Assembly: GCA_022575985.1 (NCBI GenBank)
Contig: JAKSXM010000228.1
Span: forward strand, 1 to 64,000
Source of the DNA: Anagrus nilaparvatae
Taxonomy: Eukaryota > Arthropoda > Insecta > Hymenoptera > Mymaridae
Reading direction: 5' to 3'
DNA length: 64,000 nt
A program made the translations under genes and the position numbers. The notes below the pieces were generated by a model that was not told the DNA's origin, did not search any database, and worked only from the letters and a program-made list of their open reading frames with translations. Below, one piece after another: positions 47,804-60,851 of this stretch; within the stretch, counting starts at the first letter, position 1, and each line of letters starts with the position of its first letter.

Positions 47804-50800
47804 TTAATATATTTTCAAGAAACTTATTTTTATGTCACGTAAGTAGACTTGAACTTCCAATTTAAAATTTTACTCAAGCTTCAGCGCGCGATAATATTAG
47901 GTAACCTTTTTACAACTACAATCACGCAAAACCAACAGAGCCCATAAATATGGTAAAAAAGAGTAAGAGCGATCTGCTTAACGTTAGAATTCCTTTTTAA
48001 ATAAACAAAAATGCTCCCAAAATTTATTAAGCAACAAGACCCCATGTTTGGTTAACATTCAAAGTTTGAAGAATAAGCTAATTTAGGGATTACTGCAGTG
48101 ACTGAAAGCAAATTATAAAGTATTTCATAAATGGCAAGCTTTAGGCAGAGCTTTTGAAAATAAAGTACATGCTCAAAAATAACGAGCAGTAGATGAATTA
48201 AATTTCAAAATATTACATACGGTTCTCTGGTATCACCAAAGAGGTTATACTTCACTTGAAATATTCTATAGGTAAATTTTGGGAAATAGTATAATTTAAA
48301 ATTAAAGCAGTAAATATGTTTTCCAGTTTACCCTTAAAAGTTACATATATAACATAAATTGCATAGTACTATTTAGTATAGTATATAGTTCTAATGATAG
48401 TACCAATTTGCATACATCGACTTACATACTCAATTTAAACATACATATTATTCTTATAACCTTATTTTTCAAGATTTCTTCTGAAGGTTACTTAGCACAT
48501 TTTTCTATTATTTTATATTACTATAATATGTTCTTATATATCTATATTTATTCGATCAATATAGTAAAATTGGAATTGATAAAATATTTTTTTTTAATTT
48601 AAAAATAAACGATAAAAAAAATTTTTTAGTCAATTTATTCGATTTTTTTATGTACTTAGTAAACTTTACTTTATTTAAGGGTTTATTTGCTCGTAGATTC
48701 TACCTAGATTATCATTTGATGCACATTTAACTTAGAAAAATAAATTTAAAAAAATATATAGACGCTGAATTTTTGAATTTACAAGGATATTATTAATCAT
48801 ACTAGAAAACCTAAATATTAGCCACAAAAATAATCAACTCTTTCTTTAATTAAATTGTAAAAACAATTTATTTAAAAAAAATAAATTTAATTAAAATAAT
48901 ATAATTTCTACACACACAAAGATTGACATTTTGTGCAATATATAAATTACATAAGAAACCATAAATATAACATTATATATATAAGTCGCGTGTACATATT
49001 TATGTAAAATAAGAAATAACAATTACATATTTATATAATACCAGCATGTCTTTGACTTAAAAAATAAAAAAAACACAAATTACTCTTCCATATATAATGA
49101 AAAAAAAAATGTAATTGAACCCATAGATATAAATAAATACAATCATACACTTTTTATTCTCCAACGCATGACCGTCACCAACTTTTCAATTATCTACCCA
49201 GAAGGCAGTAAAAAAAATGCAAAAAAAATAATAGCATAGTTAAATGCATGTGTAATAGTTATTATATGATGCACATTTACATATCTCATCTTTTTTGAAA
49301 TTTTTTTTAAACGTATGCATTAAAAAGCGTGTGTATAATAAAAAAAAAAATGCATATTCAATATAAAAAGTCGTTGTCGTCGTAATCGTCTTGTATAAGT
49401 ACTTTTTTTTAGTATATTTTATAAGAGAAAACGACGAATGGCGGTACCGGAAGTTGAGGGCGGAGGCTCTCCACTCTCGCATAACCGTCGTTCGGAGGCG
49501 GTCTTTCTGTATGTATGCGATGACTGTATAGTTTCTTTTATTATTATTATTTTATTTTTTTTAAATATATCGCATGTTTTATGTACTCAAAAGTTTTATG
49601 TACTATAAATGATGTATACTTGCATGATTCTAACTTGGAATTTAAAATAGTTGAAAAAGATTTTGTCATGAGTTTTGTATTATTATTATTATGTGCATAT
49701 ATAATAATGGAAAGCCGCGAAAGAAAATTTATAATAGAATACTAGAAATATATATACTTTGTTCTATCCGTGGGATGTAATTTAAAAAATAAGGAAAGAG
49801 CTCAATGACCCATGTAAATATATTTAAAATTGAATTTTTTTTTTCGCGGGAAATTTAATAATAAAAAAAAGAAGTTCATGGAATTTTCTCGTCATGTAAC
49901 CAAGGAGGTCTCAATTTTTTTTTATTATAGTTTTGTTTAAGAATTTTTTGACCTCGTGAGAAATGAGAAAATTATATGTACCGTAATATGCTTTTATTGT
50001 CATTTTATATTCTACTTTTGACTTATTATTTAAAACTTTAGCTTCTGGTTTTTACTTTATTTTATTTTATTTTATGAATTTTTATAGTATTTTAAGTTGA
50101 ATAAACGCATTTGCCTTTTTTATTTTCTTGTTTTATTTATTACGAAATTTCTTAAATTTTTATTTATTCGGATTAAAAAAATAATAAAAATGAATTAATA
50201 ACCAACTGAAATTTTTAAATTTTTTAAATAAAATATAAAATATGAAAATTAGTAATAAATATTTAAAAAAGAAAAAAAGGTAATTTAATATGTTTATTTA
50301 CTTATTGTTTGAAAATTGTTTATTACGACTTTTATGATTGAAAAAATTTCATTATTATTTTTTAGAGAGACAAACAGAGACATTATGCAAATTTAAAGAA
50401 AATAAAAGTATTAAAGAAAGAAAAAGATTTTTTTTACCTTTTGTGTGTAAAATAATTTGTAAATAAATAATAATAGATATTATTGAATAATAAAATATAA
50501 TTTTAGTTATTGTTAAATAAAATTATTTGACGTGAGTAAATTTTGCATTTGTTAATGGGGTTTAGTATGTTAGTTATGTAATATTAGGCTAAATTGGTAA
50601 TGTGTCTGAAAATTTTAGATTATTTTTGTGAAAGATTTTTTTATTATTCATTTTTAGAAAGATTTAAGACAATTATTTTTGTAATAGCATTTTCTCCTGA
50701 AAACAAATTGTTTAATAAAAAACTAGTGTCATGTATAAAGTTGTAATAGTTAATTTTAAATTAATTAGCATTTTTGATGGATTCTTTTTAGTGTGATATT

Positions 50801-51050
50801 TTTTTGCCTAACAGTCTTTGCTAATTCGGGAAAATTCAGTTTAAATATAGTTTAAAAAAAGAAGCAACTAAATTTTGATCGATACATAAAAAATAAGTTT
50901 TTTTATATTTTGAACAAAAACTTTCCAGCAACTTTTTAATTTATTTCATAAAATCTCTGAAACTCTGATTTTTAGAACGAAAATTTAATTTTACTCAATT
51001 AATTTGCTTTCTGTTTTATTTCAAAAGAAAATATGTAAATTTAGTCATAA
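47804..51050. other. Intergenic stretch including a GC-rich patch at about 49.43-49.53 kb
   Basis: Mostly AT-rich DNA without a gene. At 49430-49525 a sharply GC-richer block (GGCGGTACCGG, GGGCGGAGGCTC, CGGAGGCGGTC) stands out. It could be an untranslated first exon or promoter of a gene not otherwise visible. The minus frame 49240-49482 starts there but is low-complexity and unrecognised. Confidence 0.4.
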
Positions 51051-51059
51051 ATCAAGGAA

Positions 51060-51275
51060 TATGTCAAATATTTCATTTAATTTTTTATTTAAAATTAATT
51101 CTAATTAGTTACTAATAAAGTTAAGTAAATATTATTTCTATTCGATACATTTGATTTGATATCCCATTACAGATTTTTTATATCCACTGTTCTAAAAATT
51201 TTGTTATTATTATTCTCGCAAGTGAAATGCATTTGCAAGAATATATAAGAAATAAACTCATATGAAAAAAATATT
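51060..51275 (+). repeat. Diverged repeat, copy 1 of 3
   Basis: The core CTCGCAAGTGAAATGCATTT, followed by GCAAGAATATATAAGAAA (about 51217-51252), recurs at 52461-52498 and 55706-55745. Copies 1 and 2 also share GTAAGTAAAT-type sequence and a TTTGATATCC phrase upstream, so they are longer duplicates. Non-coding as far as seen; the 77-residue frame at 51302-51535 lies just after and is unrecognised. Confidence 0.5.
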
Positions 51276-52041
51276 CCAAAAATTTTATTATATTCCTATA
51301 TATGTATATAAATTTTTTAATTAAATTAATTCTACAGGTTATTTGTTATTTGTTATCAAAATTATCAATGCCTTTTTTCAGATTTTGTTTATTAAATCAT
51401 AAGGACCTATTATTTATGTATGATGATCTTTCTCCAGTACATCAAAAATATTTATACTATGTTTATTTTGAATTTCCTCTTGAACTTAATTATAAACCGT
51501 TGAAGTGTTGTATTGTAAAGAGTATGAACAGCTAATATGTAAATACTTTAGATTTCAATCCACAATGTCTATTTTTCTAATACAAAGTGTTAAATTAACA
51601 TTTTTGAATTCTTATCGTTTTTGTCATGATTATCCCAAGTAAAAAAGTTGCATCTTCATGGCATATAAATTGTATCTAAATATACGTATCAAATTTTTTT
51701 ACTAAAATTGAAGACAACCGTTTGAATATAATTGTATATAAAAGAATTTCTAAAATCCTAAAAGTAAAGAAAAAACCCGCACCCATAGAAATTCCAGTTG
51801 TGATTCCAAGTACTTTCCTTTTTAATTCAAATAGTTACAGATTATCCTTTTTTTCTTAAATCAATTTCAAATAAAAATTGTAAAAGAATGAACGTTATTG
51901 ATATAAATTAATAAATAAAAAAATTGAAAATACTGTAACAAAAATTACTTTTTCTGTACTGCGGCTCGAAAGTACGTATTTCCCGGACGCTGCGTGTCCG
52001 ACAAAGACGTATTTTCTCGCCACAGTCGCAGAAAAATTTTG

Positions 52042-52162
52042 TACAGTCCTCGGCCATAAACAAAGAATGACCCAAATCGCATTTTACCATCCTCGGCTTC
52101 GCCTCGGAAGGTAATTTACGTGCGATTTGGGCCATTCTTTATTTTTCTGGCCTAGGACCGTA
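52042..52162. mobile_element. Small MITE with TACAGTCCTCGGCC ends
   Basis: A 121 bp near-complete palindrome. TACAGTCCTCGGCC at left is mirrored by GGCCTAGGACCGTA at right, and AAAGAATG..CCCAAATCGCA by TGCGATTTGGGCCATTCTTT. The centre CCTCGGCTTCGCCTCGG is itself a hairpin. The centre and right inner part are shared with 28441-28502. The minus frame 51908-52135 is produced by this repeat. Confidence 0.7.
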
Positions 52163-52379
52163 ACATTCTATGAAAACAGTGTGTTTAACACGAGTCCTTT
52201 TACATTTTAGATGAAAATTTATAAACTTCATGATTAATTATAAAATTCATGATTCAATCTAACTCTTATATATACTCTATAAATTTGTTAAATTTGCTTT
52301 GTATCTTAATCTTACAGATATTTCATTTAAATTAAAAAAAATATAATATAAATTTTAAATAAAATTAATTATTACTAAC

Positions 52380-52530
52380 AACGGTAAGTAAATACATTTG
52401 ATATCCTGGTACATACTTTTTATATTTACTGTCTTAAAAATCTTGTATGATGATATTCTTCTCGCAATTGAAATGCATTTACAAGAATATATAACAAACG
52501 AGTATATAAAGATTAAAATAAATATACATT
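52380..52530 (+). repeat. Diverged repeat, copy 2 of 3
   Basis: The core CTCGCAATTGAAATGCATTT, then ACAAGAATATATAACAAAC, then ATATAAAGATTAAAATA matches copy 1 (51060-51275) and copy 3 (55650-55780). Confidence 0.5.
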
Positions 52531-52566
52531 TATCGTATATATAAAAAAAAACTTTACTTAAACATA

Positions 52567-54420
52567 CTATCGGTTTGAAAAAGATGCGAACCTCGAGTTT
52601 TTTATTAATATCTTCCCCGAAAATAAAGATAATTTAATGAAATAAAATTTTTCTAAAAATTTAACCATATTTTTATTCGAATCTCAAAGGAATTTAACGC
52701 AAATATTCTAGAAGTGATTTTATTGCAAAAACAAATAAAAAAACGAGAATTTTAAGAATTTTTTTTTTCGCTCCACCTTAAATAAATACACCTTTCTTGT
52801 GCATGATACAATTTTGAAAATTTAAATATTTCAATTCGCAAATTTTTTATGGGCTTCAGAAGAAGAGGCCTTCATCTCATCAACAAATTGTCGTATCGGC
52901 TTCGTTTTTTTTTTAATCGATAGCTTACTGTTTGTAGATTAAAAATATATATTTTGTTAATATAGCGAATTATCGATTTCTGAGCAACAACGATTCTAAA
53001 ATACGGACAGGTGCATTCTATTCATCTATTGTTTTTCACTGTTTTAACCCGTATTCATGAATAATTAAAGAAAAATAATATTTTTCGCCTCTCATTATTC
53101 TTAATTTGTTCGTTCATGCTACAACATCTGGTATGAGAAATAAAAATTAATTTGCAAATTTTTTAAAAAATTGCAATTTTTAATTACCGTATGAAATGTG
53201 CCGATTAATCTGCCTAAAAAGAACTTTGAATCGCAAAAATCCGGCAAAAAATGGTCAATGTAGAGGGTTAAAATCAAAAGGGTAAAATTTTTTGTTTTGC
53301 TGATATCAACTTCGGTTTTTGACCGATTTTTACGATTCAAATTGCTAATTAATCAGTTTTTTGAATAGAGAAAATTGGCAAATGGAAAATAAAAATCTTT
53401 GAGCAATTAGCAAAAATGAAAAGAAAAATGTTGAGATCGGATAGACAAAAGAGATATCTCGCTGCGAAACAGTTAAAGTTGGAAAGATATATTTTTTTGG
53501 GTCTCACCCTGGTCTCAGCGGGATAAATTAAAATTTTTTTTATCTATACGATCTCAAAATTTTTCTTTTCATTTTTGCTAATTGTTCAAAGAGTTTTATT
53601 TTCCATTTGCCAATTTTCTCTATTCAAAAAACTGATTAATTAGCAATTTGAATCGTAAAAATCGGTCAAAAACCGAAGTTGATATCAGCAAAACAAAAAA
53701 TTTTACCCTTTTGATTTTAACCCTCTACATTGACCATTTTTTGCCGGATTTTTGCGATTCAAAGTTCTTTTTAGGCAGATTAATCGGCACATTTCATACG
53801 GTAATTAAAAATTGCAATTTTTTAAAAAATTTGCAAATTAATTTTTATTTCTCATACCAGATGTTGTAGCATGAACGAACAAATTAAGAATAATGAGAGG
53901 CGAAAAATATTATTTTTCTTTAATTATTCATGAATACGGGTTAAAACAGTGAAAAACAATAGATGAATAGAATGCACCTGTCCGTATTTTAGAATCGTTG
54001 TTGCTCAGAAATCGATAATTCGCTACATTAACAAAATATATATTTTTAATCTACAAACAGTAAGCTATCGATTAAAAAAAAAACGAAGCCGATACGACAA
54101 TTTGTTGATGAGATGAAGGCCTCTTCTTCTGAAGCCCATAAAAAATTTGCGAATTGAAATATTTAAATTTTCAAAATTGTATCATGCACAAGAAAGGTGT
54201 ATTTATTTAAGGTGGAGCGAAAAAAAAATTCTTAAAATTCTCGTTTTTTTATTTGTTTTTGCAATAAAATCACTTCTAGAATATTTGCGTTAAATTCCTT
54301 TGAGATTCGAATAAAAATATGGTTAAATTTTTAGAAAAATTTTATTTCATTAAATTATCTTTATTTTTGGGGAAGATATTAATAAAAAACTCGAGGTTCG
54401 CATCTTTTTCAAACCGATAG
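52567..54420. mobile_element. Long-hairpin TIR element, copy 2
   Basis: An 1854 bp palindrome with TA on both sides and the same ends as 29523-31518 (CTATCGGTTTGAAAAAGATG; the next bases differ slightly). Arms of about 880 bp meet at a loop of about 90 bp (53450-53540). The arms are so alike that the same 73-residue frame appears unchanged on the minus strand at 53119-53340 and on the plus strand at 53648-53869. That frame is a repeat by-product with no known domain. There is no transposase. Confidence 0.88.
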
Positions 54421-55640
54421 TATATATATGGGCGATTATTTTTCAACCCGGCCACCTCCCTCTGTCCAAAAATGGTGGCAACTTAAAATGATTTTGGTTT
54501 TCTCAAATTGACTGGAAAAGGGTCTAGTTTTTTATTCTCATTGGCCTTTTCAACTCTGTAAATCTACTGTGCCCATTTTAGGCACCGAGCGGCGCCAGGT
54601 CAACATTTTAAAAACAGAAAAATTGAAATAAAAGTAGATTAACGGTAAGTTTTTTGAAATTTTTTTCTCTTAAAAGTTGTTATTTATTAAAACAAAGAAA
54701 ATGAGACCACTTGCGTGGTAATTGGTTGATTTCTTAAAAAGTTTTGTGGGTGCTATGTAGTTTTTAAAAATGGGTAAAAAACGGCTACTTTGACTGATGA
54801 TATCTCTAAACCTACATATCCAAAATAAAAAAGTTTTAGTGCAAAATGGTAGTCTTTTGATACATAATAAGTATGCCAAATAACAGGGGATTTGATCGAG
54901 TAGTTTCGGATTTAGCAATTTTCGGGTATTAATTCTCTTTAAAAAATGGGTCATAATTTGTATCAATGACACTCATAGTTGCCTTTCTGATAATAAACCA
55001 AATTATCTACCTAAATTCCAAATTAGAAAAATATAATATAATTTACGAATTCCTTGGAATATTACAGAAGGCCAAGCTTATTCAACCATATCCAATTTTG
55101 CCCTTTTTTCACCCTATTATGGACTTTGCAGGATTGGGAATTCTGACAGCAATTTAAATAAACTGTTGTCTGAAGCTGATGCATTAGTATTTAAACGAAT
55201 AATTAGAAGTCAATATTTAAAATATTATGAATAATTAATTTATATTTGAGAAATCAAATTTTTATATTCTTGCTTTATCATTCAGAATTTTACTTTTTTT
55301 TATTTTACTTTACTTTCATTTAAATTAAATAAAATAAATTACATTTATTATATTAAATATTAAAATGTTTTAATTACATGTTCATGTAAATGCTATATAA
55401 TTTTTTATATTTTTAATATTTTTATTATTTTATTATAGTTGACTTAAACTTTAACATGATTTGTTGGATTTTTATTTGACTTAATTACGAATTGTTTTAT
55501 ACAGTTGAATGATTATAAGTCCCTATGCCCTAAATTCCTAAATTTCTAAACCGAAATTATTCTAATTACCCCTCTCAATGAACATATCCTATTTTAAAAT
55601 TAACAAGGAAGTTAATTTTTTTTAATTTCTTGTAATAGAT
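54421..55640. other. Intergenic stretch, first part of mixed composition
   Basis: A block at 54425-54620 is richer in G and C (CAACCCGGCCACCTCCCTCT; GGCACCGAGCGGCGCCAGG) and may be a repeat fragment next to the hairpin element. The minus frame 54670-54972 and the plus frame 54966-55157 have no recognised domain. The rest is AT-rich. Confidence 0.4.
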
Positions 55641-55649
55641 TTTTTAAAT

Positions 55650-55780
55650 TCACCGTCATAACAATTGTATTATTTTTAATAACTTTTTTTCGACCTTGTT
55701 GGGCAACTCGCAAGTGAAATGCGTTTACAAAAGTATATAAGAAACTAGTTATATATAAAGATTAAAATAGATTTAATTTT
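55650..55780 (+). repeat. Diverged repeat, copy 3 of 3
   Basis: The core CTCGCAAGTGAAATGCGTTT, then ACAAAAGTATATAAGAAAC, then ATATAAAGATTAAAATA matches the copies at 51.2 and 52.5 kb. Confidence 0.5.
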
Positions 55781-57719
55781 TCGCATATTTCCAGTATTTT
55801 ATTTACATATTATGAAATCACTTAAACTTCTTTTATATTATCTATATCAGTTAATTGCAGTATAACAAAGGCAAATTTGAAATCGCAAATTTCAAATTGC
55901 AAAAAAACTGAAACTTATTGAGTTTGGTCGCAGATATGAGAGACTAAAGTTGACGAATTATCGGCCAATGATCCTTTTAAAACCTTTTTTTTAACGAATC
56001 CATTTAAAACTAACCTTGGAGAAAAATATTCAAAAAATGATTTAGAATAAATTCACTGAAAAAAATTTTTAATCCGACCTATATTAATGAAAATAATTCG
56101 AATTTTTTAGTTTATAAACTTGACTGTACTCAAGAAAATTGGCTTAATTTCGAAGTAAAAAAAATGTATACATTTTTTTCAGTGAATTTGTTCTTAATAA
56201 ATCCCTGAATATTTTGCTCAAAGATTTTTAAAAATGGAATGACTTAAAAAAAAGTTTTGAAAAGATTATTGCCTCAAAATTTAATTAGAAGTGAGATACA
56301 ACCTTCTTGCGTCATTATTATTTAATTTGAAGCCATCCTCAATCTAAAAACTCCTTAAATATCTGTATGTAAATAAATACTAAATTTTGATCAAAATCGT
56401 TGAGATTTACTCATTAATAAATTTTTCTCATGCAAATTTAGATCTATAGAAACTTGTAACCAAATATATATAGTACATTCGATGCAATAGTCTCTATCCA
56501 ATACAACTCAAGCAGGTAATAAAAATAATCGATTTTTTCTTTAACAAAACCATTTTAAATCTTTCCATTCATTATCCAAAAATCAATATCAATGCAATTA
56601 ATAAAAAGCTTAATTATTTAATAGTAAAATTTAAAATACATAATTAAATATTAATTTCCCTATCGCATATCTAAATTATTTTAATTGTAATAATTGCTTG
56701 CTCACATTAATAAAATTACGTAAATTATCATACCTATTACTTGAATAAAAAGTAACGTAAGAAAGTAATAAATAATAAATTATGACAAAAGGGTCAATAT
56801 TCTTATACCATATTGACAAGTAATTTAATCTATTAATTTCTTATTAAAGTAAAAGTAACGTTATTAATTCTATAGACAAAAAAGTTTTATCTATTGAAAA
56901 CCGATCAAATGTCAATTTAATCTTTTATAAATTTCTTATAAAGATCGACCATTTATTGTTAAAAAAAATTGTTAAAGAAAATATAATAGCTCAAGTATAA
57001 TTTGTATACTTTTTTATTGATTTCCAATTTTCTCTATATAAGACATATTTTTATATAACTTTGTATCAAACTTTTTATTATGTAACTTTAATTATTATTG
57101 ATTTTTATGTATTTTATTATATTACAGAAAAAATAAAATTTTTATACGTATGCTAAGAAATTATGTAAAATATAAATTTTGCAATGTATAATATGTGGTT
57201 TGACTTTTTGATTTGTTTAACCAAAATAAAATGTTTTTTTATCTCTATTGTTGAATTTATTTCACCCTTAAACTTGTATATTTTCCTATTAATATGTGTA
57301 TGGATAATGTAATATATACGTATCATTAATTCCTGACACATGTAAGGGGATTTTTAATGTAGTTCGTCTTTATAAAAAAAAATTCAAATACAACAAGATT
57401 TTGCTTGTTCATTCGTATTATGTAATTTTGGTCTTGTTGTTGTGTAGTATTATTACCTTAATAAATCTTGAAAGTTGAATTATTAGAGCAATTTTGAAAG
57501 TTGCAGAGTATATATTTAGAGTTTTTTCATTTTTTTACAGTTTTGGTAATCAGTTATGGGATTTGAAAAAATTTTTAATTTTGTCATCTAAAAACTTAAT
57601 ATATATGATTTCAAAGTCTTTTAAGGGGTTATTCTACAGTTTTAAATGTTTTTATTGCATGGATATAAAATATTTCAATGTTATTTTAAATTACGATTAG
57701 CGTTCAACTGACATAAATA
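55781..57719. other. Intergenic AT-rich stretch
   Basis: No gene was recognised. The open frames at 57153-57341 and 57494-57700 are AT-driven and lack domains. Confidence 0.45.
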
Positions 57720-57724
57720 TTTTG

Positions 57725-58290
57725 GGGAACTATAGCCTGGGTACCAACTCAACAAATATTTTTGTCAGCCATTTTCATTCCTGGTCCGATTTTATGTACA
57801 ACCCCTAGAAAATGAGGTATCATACCCTGCATTTGGGGTAAATTTGTCTAGGTGTAATTATTTATATTTCACGTCGTATTTAGTGGATGATATCTCATTT
57901 TCTAGAGGTTATACGTAAAAACTAACTCCAGGAACAAAAATAGCAGACAAAAATACCTACTCGGTGAAATTTGCAGCCTAAAATATTAGTCTTTTCCTTT
58001 GCTTTTTCCTATCTAAGGGGGCAAATATGGTAAAATGGTATACGTTTATGTTTTTGGATTTACATTAGTCCCACATACAATTTTTAATACCTGGGGATTT
58101 TTGTTTTTTCTATAATACAAATTTAAATAACGTCTAAGAATTTCATAAAATTTATTCCATATTTAGGGAATAATATTTAATTTTATCGGAGTTGTACGTA
58201 AAAATAGACTTCAGGAATGTTAAGTGCTGCATGAATTACCACTGGGTTACAAGTATTTTAGATCAAGATATTGATTTTTTCATATTATGT
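57725..58290. repeat. Degenerate relative of the piggyBac-type MITE
   Basis: An inverted pair CATTCCTGGTCCGATTTTAT / ACTAACTCCAGGAAC encloses TACAACCCCTAGAAAATGAG and its mirror CTCATTTTCTAGAGGTTATA. A further copy near 58195-58270 reads GTTGTACGTAAAAATAGACT. These phrases resemble the inner arm of 39333-39735 (TTTTCTAGCGGTTGTACG, GGACTTCGGAAATG). The ends are lost. Confidence 0.45.
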
Positions 58291-60845
58291 GTCAAACTAA
58301 GAAAGCTGATATTTTAGAAATCTATTATTCAAATTCAAAATTTCGTTCTTTATCAGTGATAACTCATAGCAAATTGCGATGAGTTACTAAAAAAAATTTT
58401 TTGATTCTTATTAATAAACTTATTGGATTAAATTAAAGGGATGTCAAATACAAGCCACATAACATGTTAGTATTTAAATTTTCGTAATAATTTTAGATTA
58501 AATTATGTTAATTTTCATCTAGTTCAAAAACACAAATTATTAATATTTTTATTAAAACAAGCAATTTGTCAAAAATATTAGATGCTAATCTTCGTATTTT
58601 TTTTGAGCTTATTACATTAAAAAATCAAATATTTCATAAAATTTATCATTTCTGTTACAAAAAACTAAAATTATGCCTAAAAAAAAAAAAAAATATTTTT
58701 CAAAAATATCCATAATTTATTTCCTGTTGACTTATTACACGTACCTAATATGTACATTTTAATTAAGATAATAAAATATATTAATAAATGAATATAACAC
58801 AGCTAATTACTAAATACCCAGAATAATTTATTTTTTTGTGTCGTCATAATCTCTTTTTTAATAATAATAATAATAATAATAAATAATTTAATAACATTTT
58901 TTTTTTTTTTAAATTATCGTATAAATAATCACAATTTTATCCAATGACTTTTAACGTCATACTGAATTATAAACCCTTTTTCTGCCAATAAATCACCTGT
59001 GATACATTGACTTTAATTAACTGCTGGTATATATACTACTACTACTACTACTACTACTACTACCGAACGCGATATGCTTTTATTATTGAGATTAAATTAC
59101 AAATAGGGGCATGCCATTGGCTTGGCGGCATCTCTTTTTTATTATATTTATGTATATTTTATAGTAATATTAAATATTATCATTATTAATATTCAAATAT
59201 ATATAATTTATAATAACTATTGTCCACACATACAAATATTCGTTTATTCTGTTCACACGTTTTTTTTTTCTTTTTTGGGTTAAATATTTTCAAGGATTTT
59301 TTACTTTATTTAATTTGTTTCTATTATAGAGTTTTGAATTATTAAAAACAATTTTTATTAATTACATTTTTTATTGGTAATTTGCTCCTACAGAATAAAA
59401 CAGACGTTATTAGGGCTGTTATAATTCCGAATTGGTAATTAAATTGCAGCAGGTTTTTATTTGTATTTTTATTCAATAGGAATCAGAAATGTTATGTACG
59501 ACTTATTAGTCGATTCCAATACCTCCTTTAGTTTACGGAATGCGTTTGAATCAGGTGGCTATTGAGTTTTGCAGGTCTTGCATTTCCGGAAATTTGCATC
59601 GGAGATCATATATAATCGTATACGATGCCTGAAAATCAGATACATTTATATTGAGCTAGTGATTAATGTTTGGACAATTATGTAAGTAAAAAGAAAATCA
59701 AATAATTGCAAAACTGAAAAAAGTGGTAATACTGAAAATAAATTATTGGCACTACGGTTCCTCAAGCAATGACAAATTGAGTTGAATTTTTTTTCCATTT
59801 TATGCATTATATCTGAGAAATAGAGTTACACCAAATGTATTAAAACTAGAACTCCCGTAGGTACTACGGGATTTATAAAATTAATACTTCCATATAAAAA
59901 AATTATGTACTACGTCCAAAAAGAAAAAAACTAAAGGTATTTTTTTTACTTATTAATGGTGAAAATTTTGAGAAAAAAATTAAAGAGTTAAAACGATATT
60001 TCTAAAACTGGTTCTTCTATAAAAAATAATTAAATAATACTTTCGAAAAGAAAAAAAAAATTTTGTTTTTTGTATATTTTAATAGCAAAAGTTTCCCAAA
60101 AGTTAAATACCTATGTAACATTTTATGAGATTTCCAAATTGTTTATTAGATTTTAATTTGATTATTGTATGTTGCAATGCAAGAAATTTAAGTCTAAGTA
60201 GTAAATTATCAAACCTGCCTATTTCTTTTTATTTAATCTGAAAGGTCTATTGATGAAAAGCGTAATTTCTTACGTATAGTCCAAATCGAATTTTGAATCT
60301 CATAATTAGATTCTTCGGGAAATTTTTGAAAAGTACCCAAAAAGAAAAAATTTTTACCGCGAAATAAACTTTTGGCATCAAAAATAAGATTATTTTAAGT
60401 CTTTTAAATATTTTAATTTTTCTTAAAATTTTTCTGCCTTTTTTAGGCAAAAAATATTATTTCTAACATCTCTATGTTTTTAAAAAATTAATTTCGATGA
60501 AATTGAATTTTTATAAAAAAAATTATTAATAAAAATTATTTAAAACTGATGGCATCCACGTATCATGTCGAGTTTATAATAAACTATAGATTTATTAATT
60601 AGCTCTCTAGGTCGAAAAATTCGTCAAATTAATATTATTTTAAGTCAATTTAATACAGTAGGTTTAAAACATAAAAACGGCTGCAAAAGATCAAGGATTT
60701 AACCTAGGAAGTTAAAATCAATTGAGAGTAATTGTTTTTAGTTCCATTTTCAGAAAAAATATAGTTTGGGTCAATTTTCGTGGCCATTCGCTTCAACTTT
60801 GCCTAGTAGGGGTAGAACCCCTCATATTCATTATCGCGTAAATAA
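58291..60845. other. Intergenic AT-rich stretch
   Basis: An ATA/AAT microsatellite lies at 58859-58881 and a CTA microsatellite at about 59034-59063. A less AT-rich patch at 59510-59640 has no convincing frame. The minus frame 60247-60450 is lysine-rich and unrecognised. Confidence 0.45.
59034..59063. repeat. (CTA)n microsatellite
   Basis: About ten perfect trinucleotide copies in tandem. Confidence 0.9.
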
Positions 60846-60851
60846 AGTTTA

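Noticed and set aside
53119..53869. Identical 73-residue frames on opposite strands
   Set aside because: They are the two arms of one palindrome; the peptide has no domain and its conservation reflects arm identity.
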